DNA of 64,000 bases from Roseateles oligotrophus (GTDB taxonomy: Bacteria; Pseudomonadota; Gammaproteobacteria; Burkholderiales; Burkholderiaceae_C): contig NZ_JACHLP010000005.1 of NCBI RefSeq assembly GCF_014204525.1, positions 404,326-468,325 of the forward strand, written 5' to 3'. The notes under the pieces are model-generated. The model had not been told where the DNA came from, ran no database searches, and worked only from the letters and a program-made list of their open reading frames with translations. Of this stretch, positions 42,017-51,340 are shown piece after piece. Position numbers and translations under genes: made by a program. Position 1 is the first letter of the stretch. Each line of letters begins with the position of its first letter.

Positions 42017-43026
42017 GGCGACTCCGCCCCATGGGGACTCGGGCAATGGCGGCAGGCATGGATCTCGACCAGCGGGTGATGGATGCCGGGCAGGCCGGCG
42101 AGCGCGGCCTTGTACGCATCGGGTGCGGCGGGGCCGTGACTGACCACCGAGGCTGCGAGTGTCCAGGCGCCCTGGCCCACCGACCACAAGTGCAGATCGG
42201 TCACGCGGCTGTCCGCCACCGCTTCGAGCCGAGCGCGCACCTGGCGCCGCAATTCGGCCGGGCCCTCGGCATCGAGCAGCACAGCACCGGTCTGGCGCAG
42301 CAGCCCGACGGCCCAGCGCGCCACCACGCCCAGCGCCAGCAATGCGATCAGAGGGTCCAGCCAGGTCCAGCCCCAGGCCCAGGCTGCGAGCAGACCGGCG
42401 ATGGCGGCCACCGACGTGGCGGCATCGGCAAGCACATGCGCCAGTGCGGCACCGAGGTTGTGGTCATGCACGTGGCCGGGGCGATCTTGAGGATCGTCGT
42501 GTCCGTGGTCGTGTTCATGAGCATGATCGTGCGCACCACCCAGGAGCCAAGCGGACAGCAGGTTCACCGCCAACCCCAGCACGGCCACGACCAGGGCTTC
42601 CGTCGGGCGCAGCGGTTCGGGACTCAGCAGGCGCTGCGCTGACTCGATGGCGGTCCACACCGTGGATGCCGCCAGGATCAGGGCGCTGGTGTAGGCCGCC
42701 AGATCGTTGATCTTGCCGCTGCCCAGGCTCAGGCGCCGGTCCCGGGCGTAGCGCCGCGACATGGCATAGGCGCCAGCCGCAAGGCCCAGTGCAACGGCGT
42801 GTCCCCCCATGTGCACCCCGTCGGCCAGCAGCGCCATGGAGCCCGTCCACCACCCGGCGGCGATCTCCAGGCCCATCACCGCGACGGTCAGCATGGCCAC
42901 CGTGGTGACCCGGCGCTCGGCCGGGCGTATGCCCTCCTGGCCGAAGTCATGGGTATGCGCCGAGGCATCGGCTTGCGGGCAGGTACGGGTCCCGACGGGC
43001 AGAGTACTCATGATGGCGTCGCGCAT
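42013..43026 (-). CDS. CDF cation efflux transporter (DmeF-like)
   Basis: A 337-residue member of the cation diffusion facilitator family. Start at 43026 overlaps the TonB receptor stop as TGATG; ATG 43011 (MSTLPVGTRT) is an alternative. Six membrane segments, with the metal-site Asp residues in ALLADGVHMGGH and HVLADAATSVAA. A His-rich cytoplasmic loop (HDHAHEHDHGHDD, then HVHDH) is typical of Zn/Co/Ni carriers; a His-containing N-terminal part (TCPQADASAHTHDF) is typical of DmeF-like members. It likely exports a divalent metal. Its presence in an uptake operon suggests removal of a metal that enters with the metallophore. Confidence 0.87.
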   Translation of the reverse strand: MRDAIMSTLPVGTRTCPQADASAHTHDFGQEGIRPAERRVTTVAMLTVAVMGLEIAAGWWTGSMALLADGVHMGGHAVALGLAAGAYAMSRRYARDRRLSLGSGKINDLAAYTSALILAASTVWTAIESAQRLLSPEPLRPTEALVVAVLGLAVNLLSAWLLGGAHDHAHEHDHGHDDPQDRPGHVHDHNLGAALAHVLADAATSVAAIAGLLAAWAWGWTWLDPLIALLALGVVARWAVGLLRQTGAVLLDAEGPAELRRQVRARLEAVADSRVTDLHLWSVGQGAWTLAASVVSHGPAAPDAYKAALAGLPGIHHPLVEIHACRHCPSPHGAESP

Positions 43027-45377
43027 CAGAAGAACTGCCAGGTGAAGCCCAGCCCCACCGTCCGGCCGCGCGTCGGCATGCCCACGTTGGCATTCGGGGT
43101 GAAGTAGTAGACGTACTGGTCGTAACGCTTGTCCTGCAGGTTGTCCACCCAGAGGTAAAGCTCTCCGGCACCCGAGGCGATGCCGATGCGCGCGTCGATC
43201 TTCTGCAAGCGCGGCAGGAAGATGTGGTTCTGCGGATCGTTGGCACGCGTGCTCATGACCCGGTAGGCCAGCAGCGTTGTGAGCTGCGGCGAGGCCAGCC
43301 CCATGAAACCGGGCAGCGGCCGGGTGTAGTTCACGGACAGCTTGCCGCTCCAGCGTGGCACGTCCGGCACGCGGTTGCCGGCGGCCACATCGCCGCCCGA
43401 TACGCCCATCACCGACTGGGTGATGGTGGCGTCCGTGTAGACGGCGCCGCCCTTGAGGGTGAGGCCGGGCGCCGCGCGCCACTGGCCTTCGACTTCCAGG
43501 CCCCGGGCTCGCGTGTCGGCGTTGATCGCCTTGGTCGCGAAGGTGGTGTAGTCGTAGCCCAGCATGTGATCGTCGCGCACGCGATTGAAGAAGGCGGCAG
43601 TGGTCCATGCGAGACGGCGGTCGGCGCTCTCGAACTTGAGGCCCAGTTCCAGGCTGTCGACCTTGGCGGCCTTGAAGGGATCGCCGTCGGCGACCTGCGA
43701 GGTCTCGTCCTGGAAGCCCTTGGCCTTGTGCCCGTGGGCGAGCACGCCGTACAGGTTGGTCTGGGTGTCCAGCGCCCAGGACAGCGCCACCCGCCCGGTC
43801 GCATACCGGTCGTCGAGCGAGCGGCTGTCCTGAGTAGCCGGATAGCCGGTGGTGACGAAGCTGGCGTCGTATTTCTTGCGCTCTTGCGTGTAGCGCAGGC
43901 CGCCGGTGAGCTTGAGCGCGGCCGCGAGCGGCACCGTGACTTCGCCGTAGGCCGCCTCGCTGCGCGTCTCGAAGTCGCGCAGGTTGTCGGTCATCCCGCC
44001 GACGGTGGTGTCGTACTCGCGCTTGGAGCCGTACAGATTGACGCCCGCCACCCAGAACGTCGCGGCACCGGGCAGCGAGGACAAGCGCAGATCCTGGTTC
44101 CACGCGGATTCGTCGCGGTGATATTGCTTGAGGTACTCGGTGGGCATCCCGAACACGGTGGCCGCCACGATGCGATCGGCCCCCGAGGTCTGGTCTTCGC
44201 GGCGCTGCTGGAATGAAGTGTGAGACGTGAGGCGTGCATTGGCCAGGTCGTGATTGACTTCCAGCGCGTGCCGATGGCTCTTCACGTCGGCACCGAAAAG
44301 GCCGGGCGTGGCATCCAGGCTGGGCGGGTCGCCGTAGGGCCGCAGCAGCATCAGGCCGACCTTGTCCTTCTGGTCCTGATGCTCGGTGGTCAGCAGCACC
44401 GACGTCGCCGCCCGCGGCTGCCACAGCACGCTGGCGCGCAAGCCGAGTTCCTTGGCTTTCATGATCGGCTCGCCGGTCTGGATGTTGTGGACCACGTCAT
44501 CCGACTGCTGGCTGCGCAGCGCGATGCGCGCGCTCCAGTCCTCAGCGAGGGCGCCGCCCACGGCGCCCTCGATCAGCCGCTGTCCTTCCTGTCCGGCCTC
44601 GATGCGCGCATAGCCATCGGGCTCGCGGCTGGGCCTGCGTGTGACGATGTTGATGGCGCCAGCCTCGCTGTTGCGGCCGAAGAGCGTGCCCTGCGGCCCC
44701 TTGAGCACCTCGACGCGTTCCACGTCCAGCATGGGCAGCGAGGCGTTGCGTGCCGACAGCGGCGTGCCGTCCAGGTTGACGACCACCGAGCTGTCCTCGC
44801 TGCTGACTTGGTACAGCGATCCCACGCCGCGCATGCGCACATTGGCGTCGCCGAAGCCGCCCCAGGCGTTGACCTCGACTCCTGGGGTGTCGCGCAGGGC
44901 TTCTTCGAGCGTGGTGAGGCGCCGCTGCTCCAGCTCAAACCCCTGAACCGTGCTGACGCTGAACGGCACGTCCTTGGCGCGCTCGGCGCCGCGCCGGGCA
45001 GTGACCGTCACCGCGGGCAAGGTCTTGTCTGGCTCGGTGGCGGGCTGGGCTTGCTCGACCACCGCGATCACGAAGCGTCCATCGCGTTCCGCGATCTGGA
45101 GCGGATGTCCCGCAAGCAGGCGATGCAGCGCCCGCACTGGCTCGAAGCGGCCGCTCAGTGCAGAGGCCGGGGTTTCAGCCAGCCCTTGGGGCCACTGCAG
45201 CGGACGCTGAACCGCAACGCCGGCCTGTGCTTCGAACAGCCTCAGCGCGGCCTCGAGCGGCTGGGTTGGGATGTCGAAAGGCAGCTCGGCGGCCAGGCAG
45301 GTCCAATGAAACGATGCGAGTGCGACAAGTGCTGCGATGCGGTGGGCTTTGTTCGGGCGGGCTTGAAAGGATGTCAT
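43026..45377 (-). CDS. TonB-dependent receptor with N-terminal STN domain
   Basis: A 783-residue outer-membrane receptor. A signal peptide (ALVALASFHWTCLAAE) precedes a secretin/TonB N-terminal STN domain (about residues 35-110), as in receptors that signal to an anti-sigma factor. The plug domain (LPAVTVTARRGAERAKDVPF, VEVLKGPQGTLFGRNSEAG) leads into a 22-strand barrel ending GLGFTWQFF, with the final Phe. No sigma/anti-sigma pair is adjacent, so the signalling partner, if any, is elsewhere. It takes up the metallophore handled by the downstream ABC/MFS genes. Confidence 0.9.
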   Translation of the reverse strand: MTSFQARPNKAHRIAALVALASFHWTCLAAELPFDIPTQPLEAALRLFEAQAGVAVQRPLQWPQGLAETPASALSGRFEPVRALHRLLAGHPLQIAERDGRFVIAVVEQAQPATEPDKTLPAVTVTARRGAERAKDVPFSVSTVQGFELEQRRLTTLEEALRDTPGVEVNAWGGFGDANVRMRGVGSLYQVSSEDSSVVVNLDGTPLSARNASLPMLDVERVEVLKGPQGTLFGRNSEAGAINIVTRRPSREPDGYARIEAGQEGQRLIEGAVGGALAEDWSARIALRSQQSDDVVHNIQTGEPIMKAKELGLRASVLWQPRAATSVLLTTEHQDQKDKVGLMLLRPYGDPPSLDATPGLFGADVKSHRHALEVNHDLANARLTSHTSFQQRREDQTSGADRIVAATVFGMPTEYLKQYHRDESAWNQDLRLSSLPGAATFWVAGVNLYGSKREYDTTVGGMTDNLRDFETRSEAAYGEVTVPLAAALKLTGGLRYTQERKKYDASFVTTGYPATQDSRSLDDRYATGRVALSWALDTQTNLYGVLAHGHKAKGFQDETSQVADGDPFKAAKVDSLELGLKFESADRRLAWTTAAFFNRVRDDHMLGYDYTTFATKAINADTRARGLEVEGQWRAAPGLTLKGGAVYTDATITQSVMGVSGGDVAAGNRVPDVPRWSGKLSVNYTRPLPGFMGLASPQLTTLLAYRVMSTRANDPQNHIFLPRLQKIDARIGIASGAGELYLWVDNLQDKRYDQYVYYFTPNANVGMPTRGRTVGLGFTWQFF

Positions 45378-45437
45378 GAGGAAAGATGGGAGGCGGGCAT
45401 GGATGAACAGGAGCTTGTGGCGGACGCCGGAGGGCGG

Positions 45438-46283
45438 TCATTCACGGGCGAAGCGCACGCGCACGATCGCGGGGAGGAATTTGGCAAGTGGCGGTATGTG
45501 CGCCATCCAGAGCCCCAGCCGCGCAGGGAAGGTTCTGAAACGGCGGTAGGGCTCGTGCTGCACCGAGGCGATGTGTGGACTCCACGCCCGCAACGCGGCC
45601 TCGATTTCGTCGCGATTGATGCCCCAGGGCATGGGCGGGGCGCGGTAGTGGCGCGTGACATCGAAGCCGTCCATGGTCTTGCGCGAGAACCAGCGCGGGA
45701 TGGTGTCGAACATGAGTTCCCCCCCTTCGAAGCGCTTCGCCATCGCCGAGATCAGACGCCCAACCTCGTCTTCGGGGAAATACATGAACAGGCCCTGGGC
45801 GGTGACGAAGACACCCTTGCTCGCCTCGACCTCGTCCATCCAGCTCAAGTCGAGCGCGGAGCGCACAATATGGCGGCATCGCTCGCTGGGTGCCAGGTAG
45901 CGCTCGCGCACGGCAATTGCGTCTGGCACATCCACGCACAACCAGCGCACACGTCCATCGTCGCAGCGCTGGAACTGCGTCTCCAGCCCGCAGCCGAGCT
46001 CGACCACCATGCCGCCGGGATGCGCAGCAAGCCACGGACGCAGTGCCTCATCAAACATCTGCGAGCGGGTGGCATGCGAACTGTCGGGACGACCGAAATG
46101 GGCCCGGTAGTCAAAAGCGATGGATTGGAAGATGCGCTCGGCCTCCGGATCACGAAACCAAGCATCGGGGCGCAGGGATTCGGTGGCGCGGTTGTGCAGC
46201 GTCCACAGCATGGTCTGCGGTACGCCGCACAGCACCGGCGCGGCGTCAACTGTGGAAACGGGATTGAGCGGTGCTGGGGACAT
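45438..46283 (-). CDS. SAM-dependent methyltransferase (PPM1/leucine carboxyl-type)
   Basis: A 281-residue protein starting MSPAPLNPVSTVDAAPVLCG. Motif I is GGMVVELGCGLETQF, followed by WLCVDVPDAI and VTAQGLFMYFPEDEVGRLI. This is the leucine-carboxyl/O-methyltransferase type often found in secondary-metabolite clusters. It heads the operon, 60 bases before the TonB receptor. It may modify the metallophore or its precursor, but no other biosynthetic gene (NRPS, salicylate synthase) is near. The promoter region carries a Fur-like site. Confidence 0.83.
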   Translation of the reverse strand: MSPAPLNPVSTVDAAPVLCGVPQTMLWTLHNRATESLRPDAWFRDPEAERIFQSIAFDYRAHFGRPDSSHATRSQMFDEALRPWLAAHPGGMVVELGCGLETQFQRCDDGRVRWLCVDVPDAIAVRERYLAPSERCRHIVRSALDLSWMDEVEASKGVFVTAQGLFMYFPEDEVGRLISAMAKRFEGGELMFDTIPRWFSRKTMDGFDVTRHYRAPPMPWGINRDEIEAALRAWSPHIASVQHEPYRRFRTFPARLGLWMAHIPPLAKFLPAIVRVRFARE

Positions 46284-46380
46284 GAATTGATCAAGGAGAT
46301 TCGATGGATCCGTGGTGGTGCGAAGGCAAACGCCCAGCCCCTAGGACCCACGCAAGGAACAGTTGCAAACTCTGTTCAAT

Positions 46381-46399
46381 AATAATGATTCGTATTACG
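46381..46399. promoter_or_regulatory. Fur-box-like site
   Basis: AATAATGATTCGTATTACG matches the 19-bp Fur consensus GATAATGATAATCATTATC at about 12 positions and lies in an AT-rich stretch between the divergent methyltransferase and AraC genes. It would place the whole uptake operon under iron control. Confidence 0.55.
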
Positions 46400-46468
46400 A
46401 TTGCTACCCGGAACGGGCTCATTGCTGCTCGCATCGGATCAACAAAGGCAAGAGGAAGCGATGCATTG

Positions 46469-47449
46469 ATGCCCAGGTCGGACGCAGCCACATCGGTACC
46501 CCATCTCCTGGCTACGGAGATGATCAGAGACCCCAGCGAAGCCTTGGGGCTGGACCTTGTCTCGTCCAGTCATCGGCGGGTGGCGACCCGAGAGGGTGTG
46601 CAGCTGATGCACTGGTCCACGCGTCTGGCCAACCCGATCGAGCTCAGCGTGCTCGATGACAGCGGGTTCATCCATTTCAGCTACGTATTGCTGGGCGAAT
46701 CCCTCGCGGTGCTGAACGGCAGGAAAGGACACGGTGTCGGTCGGAAGATCGACGAGCGCCAAGTGCACGCAGCCAGCGGCAACATCGCGTTTGGCCCCGG
46801 TCAGTGCTGGCGATTTCACCAGCACGGCGTTTACGAGAGCGTTGGCGTCATGCTGCGACATGACGCATTCGAGCAGTTGGTGGGCGACGCCGAGCCGACG
46901 CTGCGCCGTGCGCTGTCAAATGGACTGTGTTTTGAGACTGGGCACCGCGGCACGGAATTGCATGCCACGGCCCAAGCATTGGCGCATGCGATGCGACACC
47001 GTCCGGGCGACAGCGAAGCTTCAGGAGAGCGGCACCCTTTATGGCTGCAGGCGCAAGGACTGACGCTGGTGAGCCTGCTTCTGGAGGCGCGGGCCGATAC
47101 GGGTGGCGCAGGCGGATTGGACCGAGCAGATCAAATGCGTCTGGCCCGTGCGCGCACGCATCTCCTGTCCGATCTGTCGCAGCCTCCGCTGATCCTGGAT
47201 GTGGCGCGCGAGAACGGGCTGAGCCCGGCGAAACTGAAGCGCGGGTTTCGCGCGCTGTACGGCTTCAGTGTGTACGGCCTGTTCCAGCACGAGCGCATGA
47301 ACGAGGCCCGGCGCCGCCTGCTGCGGGAGGACACCAGTGTGTCGGCAGTGGCGTGCGATCTGGGCTACTCGAACATGAGCCACTTCTCAGCGGCATTTCG
47401 CAAGCAGTTCGGCGTCAATCCGGGAGAGGCCAGACGGCGCGGCCGATGA
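46469..47449 (+). CDS. AraC family regulator (PchR/YbtA-like)
   Basis: A 326-residue protein; I start at 46469 (MPRSDAATSVPHLLATEMIR), though the frame is open further upstream. The N-terminal ligand-binding half is followed by the AraC double HTH: LILDVARENGLSPAKLKRGF, YGFSVYGLFQHERMNEARRR, SVSAVACDLGYSNMSHFSAA. The last block closely matches the family. It is divergent from the uptake operon, as YbtA and PchR are from theirs, and probably activates it with the bound metallophore as co-inducer. Confidence 0.86.
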   Translation: MPRSDAATSVPHLLATEMIRDPSEALGLDLVSSSHRRVATREGVQLMHWSTRLANPIELSVLDDSGFIHFSYVLLGESLAVLNGRKGHGVGRKIDERQVHAASGNIAFGPGQCWRFHQHGVYESVGVMLRHDAFEQLVGDAEPTLRRALSNGLCFETGHRGTELHATAQALAHAMRHRPGDSEASGERHPLWLQAQGLTLVSLLLEARADTGGAGGLDRADQMRLARARTHLLSDLSQPPLILDVARENGLSPAKLKRGFRALYGFSVYGLFQHERMNEARRRLLREDTSVSAVACDLGYSNMSHFSAAFRKQFGVNPGEARRRGR

Positions 47450-47468
47450 TCCGGCTGGCAATGGGCTC

Positions 47469-48176
47469 CTATGCGGATTTCTGCTTCCGAGTGGTAGTCG
47501 GATAGCCGAATGCGAAGAAGAAATGAGATACGCGAATCGTCCCGTGCGTGGGAGCAAGCGCGGCATCCCGCTCGTGTTCCGTATCGAAATCCGCCCCAGT
47601 GAACATCGCAGAAGGCCGGGCATAAGGGAGGCCCGAAGGCAAGCGCCGCAAACGCAGAAACGTGGCAAGCGCGGCGTCCTGGAGTGCCTCCCTGATGGGT
47701 GGCACCACCTCAGGCTCCGGATCCAGCAGAACTCCCACCATGGCCGCAACGGCCTCCTTTCGGCTATAGATGCCCGTGACGAATCGCCCCAATCCCTGGT
47801 CTTGTAAATAGTGGTCACGGTGTTTCTTCTGGCGACCCAGGCGTTTGAACTCGAAGACCAGCTTCATGCCGCGGACGTCATCGTTCCAGCCGTAGACAAT
47901 ATCGGTCCGCCGCTCCTCAAGCATCGCGCCAGTGTTCGGATCAACGTCCCCGATGATGTCTTCGGCAGCCCACATACCGAGCAAGCCGCGTTCCCGTGCG
48001 ACGTGGTTCTCAACGTACACCTTCAGCCGTTTGGTCAGCCCATCTTCCTTCGTCTTGGGATTGAAATCCGGGCGCGGCCGTCCCGCCAATTCTGTCCAGC
48101 CCTGACGCAGCGCCTCCACGGCCTCCGTGGCCGGCTGGATCGGAAAGGCAGCAAACCAGTCGACTGGAGACATCAT
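47469..48176 (-). CDS. PD-(D/E)XK nuclease-like protein
   Basis: A 235-residue protein, start at ATG 48176 (MMSPVDWFAAFPIQPATEAV) with GGAGG seven bases upstream. A core ERRTDIVYGWND (Asp92) then KLVFEFKRLG (Glu109, Lys111) fits the D-(x)n-ExK pattern of restriction-type nucleases; this is motif reading only. Its start overlaps the stop of the large methylase gene, so the two are coupled. The C-terminal part is mixed. If the motif is real, it could be the cutting partner of the methylase. Confidence 0.6.
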   Translation of the reverse strand: MMSPVDWFAAFPIQPATEAVEALRQGWTELAGRPRPDFNPKTKEDGLTKRLKVYVENHVARERGLLGMWAAEDIIGDVDPNTGAMLEERRTDIVYGWNDDVRGMKLVFEFKRLGRQKKHRDHYLQDQGLGRFVTGIYSRKEAVAAMVGVLLDPEPEVVPPIREALQDAALATFLRLRRLPSGLPYARPSAMFTGADFDTEHERDAALAPTHGTIRVSHFFFAFGYPTTTRKQKSA

Positions 48177-51100
48177 GCTGTCGCCTCCCCCTTCTCGACG
48201 GATTGGCGCACTTGCACACCACGGACGATATGCTCGGCATCTCGAAGAGCCTTTCGCACTGTCCAGTTGCGCTTGGTAAGCGGCCGCACAAGGTACAGCG
48301 CGCCATCAACCCAGAGATGCACATCCGGCACTAGGCAGAGGAAGTCTCCCGATGGAATCGCGCAAAGCCCCGCATTTCTCAACTCGGCGAGTGTCGCAAG
48401 CACCAACTCGTCATTCATCGACGCGCTGACCTCGGGCCTGTCAGTGGAATCTCCCAGATACGAAATCCGCACGATGCCTGACGGCCCGGCGCGACTCGGG
48501 TCGTTCGCAACCACATCGACACGGAATCGGCCTTGGCCGCGTGCCTTCGTTCTCCACGCGGTCAAGGCATTGGCGAGGGTCTGGGCATAAATGCCGAAGT
48601 CCTCGGAGCTGGCCCTATGCTGAGCTGGGGTATCCAAACTTTTGAAACTGCGCGGCCGCACAGAGGGCATGAGGACGCGAACCGATTCACGGATCAGCGT
48701 CTGCTCTTCACCGGAGAGTCCGAAATAGGAAAAAACCGCCTCGTCCAACTCGTCACGCAACTCATCGTAGCGGGATGCTTGCTCAAGTTCGGGCAAGGCC
48801 ATCAGTTCCGCCATGCAAGCCTGAACCGTCAAGAGCGCGTCCCGTGCCGCCGCCGGATCCGGCGCATCCTCTGGCACAAAGAACGGGAAGGTTTCGACGT
48901 CTGCCAGATGCACGCCGTTGCGCTCGCACAGCATCTTCCAGCCACGCATCATGAGAAAGTAGCGGGCGAGCGTCGAGCGCAGATACGCCGCAGTGAACTG
49001 AAGCAGGGCAGCGTCCTCCTCGCGGCCAGCGATCACGCCGATGCTGTGGGTGAAGGAGGCCTGCCCATCGTAGTAGACCGCGCGAATGTTCTGCTCACCC
49101 TTGGAGAAACCATCCGGAAAAAGCACCCGCGGTCCATCGAAAACGGCACGCACACCTTCGTTCAAACCCACGACAGTGTCCTGAGCCTCAGGCCACTTGG
49201 CCAGCAGTTCGGGATGAAGAACAGGCGAGCCCGCACGCAGCGCCGCAATGGGCACGAATGGCATCTGGCGCAGCTCGCCGGGATCGACCGCCTCACGGCT
49301 CTTGTCATGGAGATGGATCCCCTTGCGATATACCCAGCGCCGAAACTCGCGGGGCCCACGCCAGAAATCGGCAAACGTACCGCGCAAGGTCAACCGCGTC
49401 CAGATGGACAGGTCACTGGCATCTCCCCACATCATGGCGACAAGCAGTTGCGGATCCTCGGCAACCGAGCGGGTCTGCAGCGTGTGGCGATCGGCGGACT
49501 GCATGGTCAGCCGACCGAGGGCAAGACTAAGGTCGGCTTTCGGCACCAAATAGTCGAACGTCTCCCCAAACGGAATGTGACTCAACAAGCCATCCGGACG
49601 CCTCTCCCCCAGGAAGACATGGCACGTGTTTTCAGCCGTAGGAAACAGCAGCCCCTGCAGATCGCCAAAGTTGATCAGGCGTGACGGTCGGTATCCCTTG
49701 AGAAGGTGAGCGACAAAGTCCGCGCTGGAAGCGCCGAGAAATTGGCCGATGGGAAGGATCAGGCAAGCTCGACCGCCCTCCGAGAGAAATTCAAGCGCGC
49801 GCAGCGCGTAGGCACCGGCGATCTGCCGCCGTGCGAAAGGAACACCAGCGCGATCCGCCCAGTCATCCGCCGACGTTCGGCTCTCACCCTCAGGTTCTGC
49901 CCAGGGAGGATTGGAGATAACCAATGAAAATCGGCGGGTGTGGAACGTGTGGGAAGTCCGGAAGAAGTCGGCCCGTTGGCTGCCATGGGCAAGGTTGCTC
50001 CCGTTGAGGGAGGGCAGCTTCGTTCCATCGCGCTCCTGTGCCGCCAAGATGTCCGCTGGGGCCAGCCCCTCAAGGAGTGACAGGTACAGGCTGAAGGCCG
50101 TCACGCGGCACGCCATGAAATTGATGTCGCCGCCAAAGATGCTGCGCTTGAGGAGCTCGCCCCGCTCGGCGAATCCGAGTTGCCTCCCCTGCCGCGCCTC
50201 GCACAGTGCAATCAGGCGACGATAGGCTGTGGTCAGCAGGATGCCTGAACCGCAGGCCCCATCAAAAATCGTCTCCGCCAACGGATCGGGCGAGGCCATG
50301 AGCGCCTGTTCAACCGCCAGCATTGCCAGGTTGCGGGGCGTGTAGTAGGCGCCATCCTTGGCCTGCTGCTCTGGCGTCAGAAACTTCTCATACAGACCGG
50401 AGAGCAGTTCGACGGGTATGTAGCTGAAATCGTAATTCCAGAAATCGCCCTGCCCCGTCTCCATGTCGGTTCGACGCAGAAACTGGTTCAGGAAATCGAA
50501 TCCGTCATCTGTGAGGGCAGTCCAGGGATCGTGCCGGTCGTCACCCAGGAAATCGCCATTGAAATCTCCCCGCAGACGATCGACCAGCACGCGCACGCCC
50601 TCGCGGTCCATTCGCGCAACGAGGTCATGAAGCTCACCGACGTCGCGACGCCCGCGATAGGTCACTCCAACAATCTCCCGATGCTCCAGATAGGAGACGA
50701 AGAGCACCTGCCCCATGAGCAGCTCTGCCCATCGCTTGCGGTCACTGGTCTTTGCTGCGCCACGAAAACCAGTACCCGCAAGTTTCGACACTGTCACCGA
50801 CAAGTTCGCAAGCAGCTTGCTGTCCACCCGAGCCTTGACGTCGAACCAAGCCGGCAGCCTTCGCGACAGATTCGCAGTGGCGACATCGAGGGCGGAAAAC
50901 GGACCATCCGGCCTGGCTTCTTGCAAACTGAAACGCTGCTCAGCCTTCTGGAGCTTTCGGACCGGAAGCGCAACCGCTTCGCGGTCGCGCAGCTCGATCA
51001 CCACCGTTGCCAGGTTCTGATTCCAAATGCGTTTGCGGACATCGTCGAGCGCAGAAGCCGACAAAGGCTGGTCATCCGCCATGAAGACAACGGTTGGCAC

Positions 51101-51277
51101 GCCTTCCACCACGAAGACCGCCTGAGCCCGAACGGCCCCGTCCGGCTTGAGCAGCGACTTGATCTCCAACGCATAAGGGTGCGCTTCGGAGATCGCCGCA
51201 CCGCGGACGTGAAGCGCCGCAGGCTCGGCGGCATAGCCGAGCCTGTCCAGCCACTGCTTCAGCACTGCGTCCGCCAC
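48173..51277 (-). CDS. Large N6-adenine DNA methylase (Eco57I/type IIG-like)
   Basis: A 1034-residue protein starting at GTG 51277 with GAGGGG upstream. The N-terminal region (residues 1-120) includes AHPYALEIKSLLKPDG, possibly a degenerate nuclease. A helical domain follows. The methylase core has GAYYTPRNLAMLAVEQAL, motif I FDGACGSGILLT near 338-349 and motif IV NPPW at 456-459. The C-terminal half (about 560-1034) is probably target recognition. Size and order match type IIG or BREX PglX-like proteins. It lies between a MerR-like regulator and a nuclease-like gene in one operon-like run. Confidence 0.85.
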   Translation of the reverse strand: MADAVLKQWLDRLGYAAEPAALHVRGAAISEAHPYALEIKSLLKPDGAVRAQAVFVVEGVPTVVFMADDQPLSASALDDVRKRIWNQNLATVVIELRDREAVALPVRKLQKAEQRFSLQEARPDGPFSALDVATANLSRRLPAWFDVKARVDSKLLANLSVTVSKLAGTGFRGAAKTSDRKRWAELLMGQVLFVSYLEHREIVGVTYRGRRDVGELHDLVARMDREGVRVLVDRLRGDFNGDFLGDDRHDPWTALTDDGFDFLNQFLRRTDMETGQGDFWNYDFSYIPVELLSGLYEKFLTPEQQAKDGAYYTPRNLAMLAVEQALMASPDPLAETIFDGACGSGILLTTAYRRLIALCEARQGRQLGFAERGELLKRSIFGGDINFMACRVTAFSLYLSLLEGLAPADILAAQERDGTKLPSLNGSNLAHGSQRADFFRTSHTFHTRRFSLVISNPPWAEPEGESRTSADDWADRAGVPFARRQIAGAYALRALEFLSEGGRACLILPIGQFLGASSADFVAHLLKGYRPSRLINFGDLQGLLFPTAENTCHVFLGERRPDGLLSHIPFGETFDYLVPKADLSLALGRLTMQSADRHTLQTRSVAEDPQLLVAMMWGDASDLSIWTRLTLRGTFADFWRGPREFRRWVYRKGIHLHDKSREAVDPGELRQMPFVPIAALRAGSPVLHPELLAKWPEAQDTVVGLNEGVRAVFDGPRVLFPDGFSKGEQNIRAVYYDGQASFTHSIGVIAGREEDAALLQFTAAYLRSTLARYFLMMRGWKMLCERNGVHLADVETFPFFVPEDAPDPAAARDALLTVQACMAELMALPELEQASRYDELRDELDEAVFSYFGLSGEEQTLIRESVRVLMPSVRPRSFKSLDTPAQHRASSEDFGIYAQTLANALTAWRTKARGQGRFRVDVVANDPSRAGPSGIVRISYLGDSTDRPEVSASMNDELVLATLAELRNAGLCAIPSGDFLCLVPDVHLWVDGALYLVRPLTKRNWTVRKALRDAEHIVRGVQVRQSVEKGEATA

Positions 51278-51340
51278 GCTACACCCCTCTGCGCATCAAA
51301 CCGTGCCTACCACGCACTGCGACGCTCCAAGCTTGGCGGC

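Noticed and set aside
44220-46382. Plus-strand open frame of 720 codons opposite the first TonB receptor and methyltransferase
   Set aside because: Shadow frame; no domain, no ribosome site, and both minus-strand genes are well supported.
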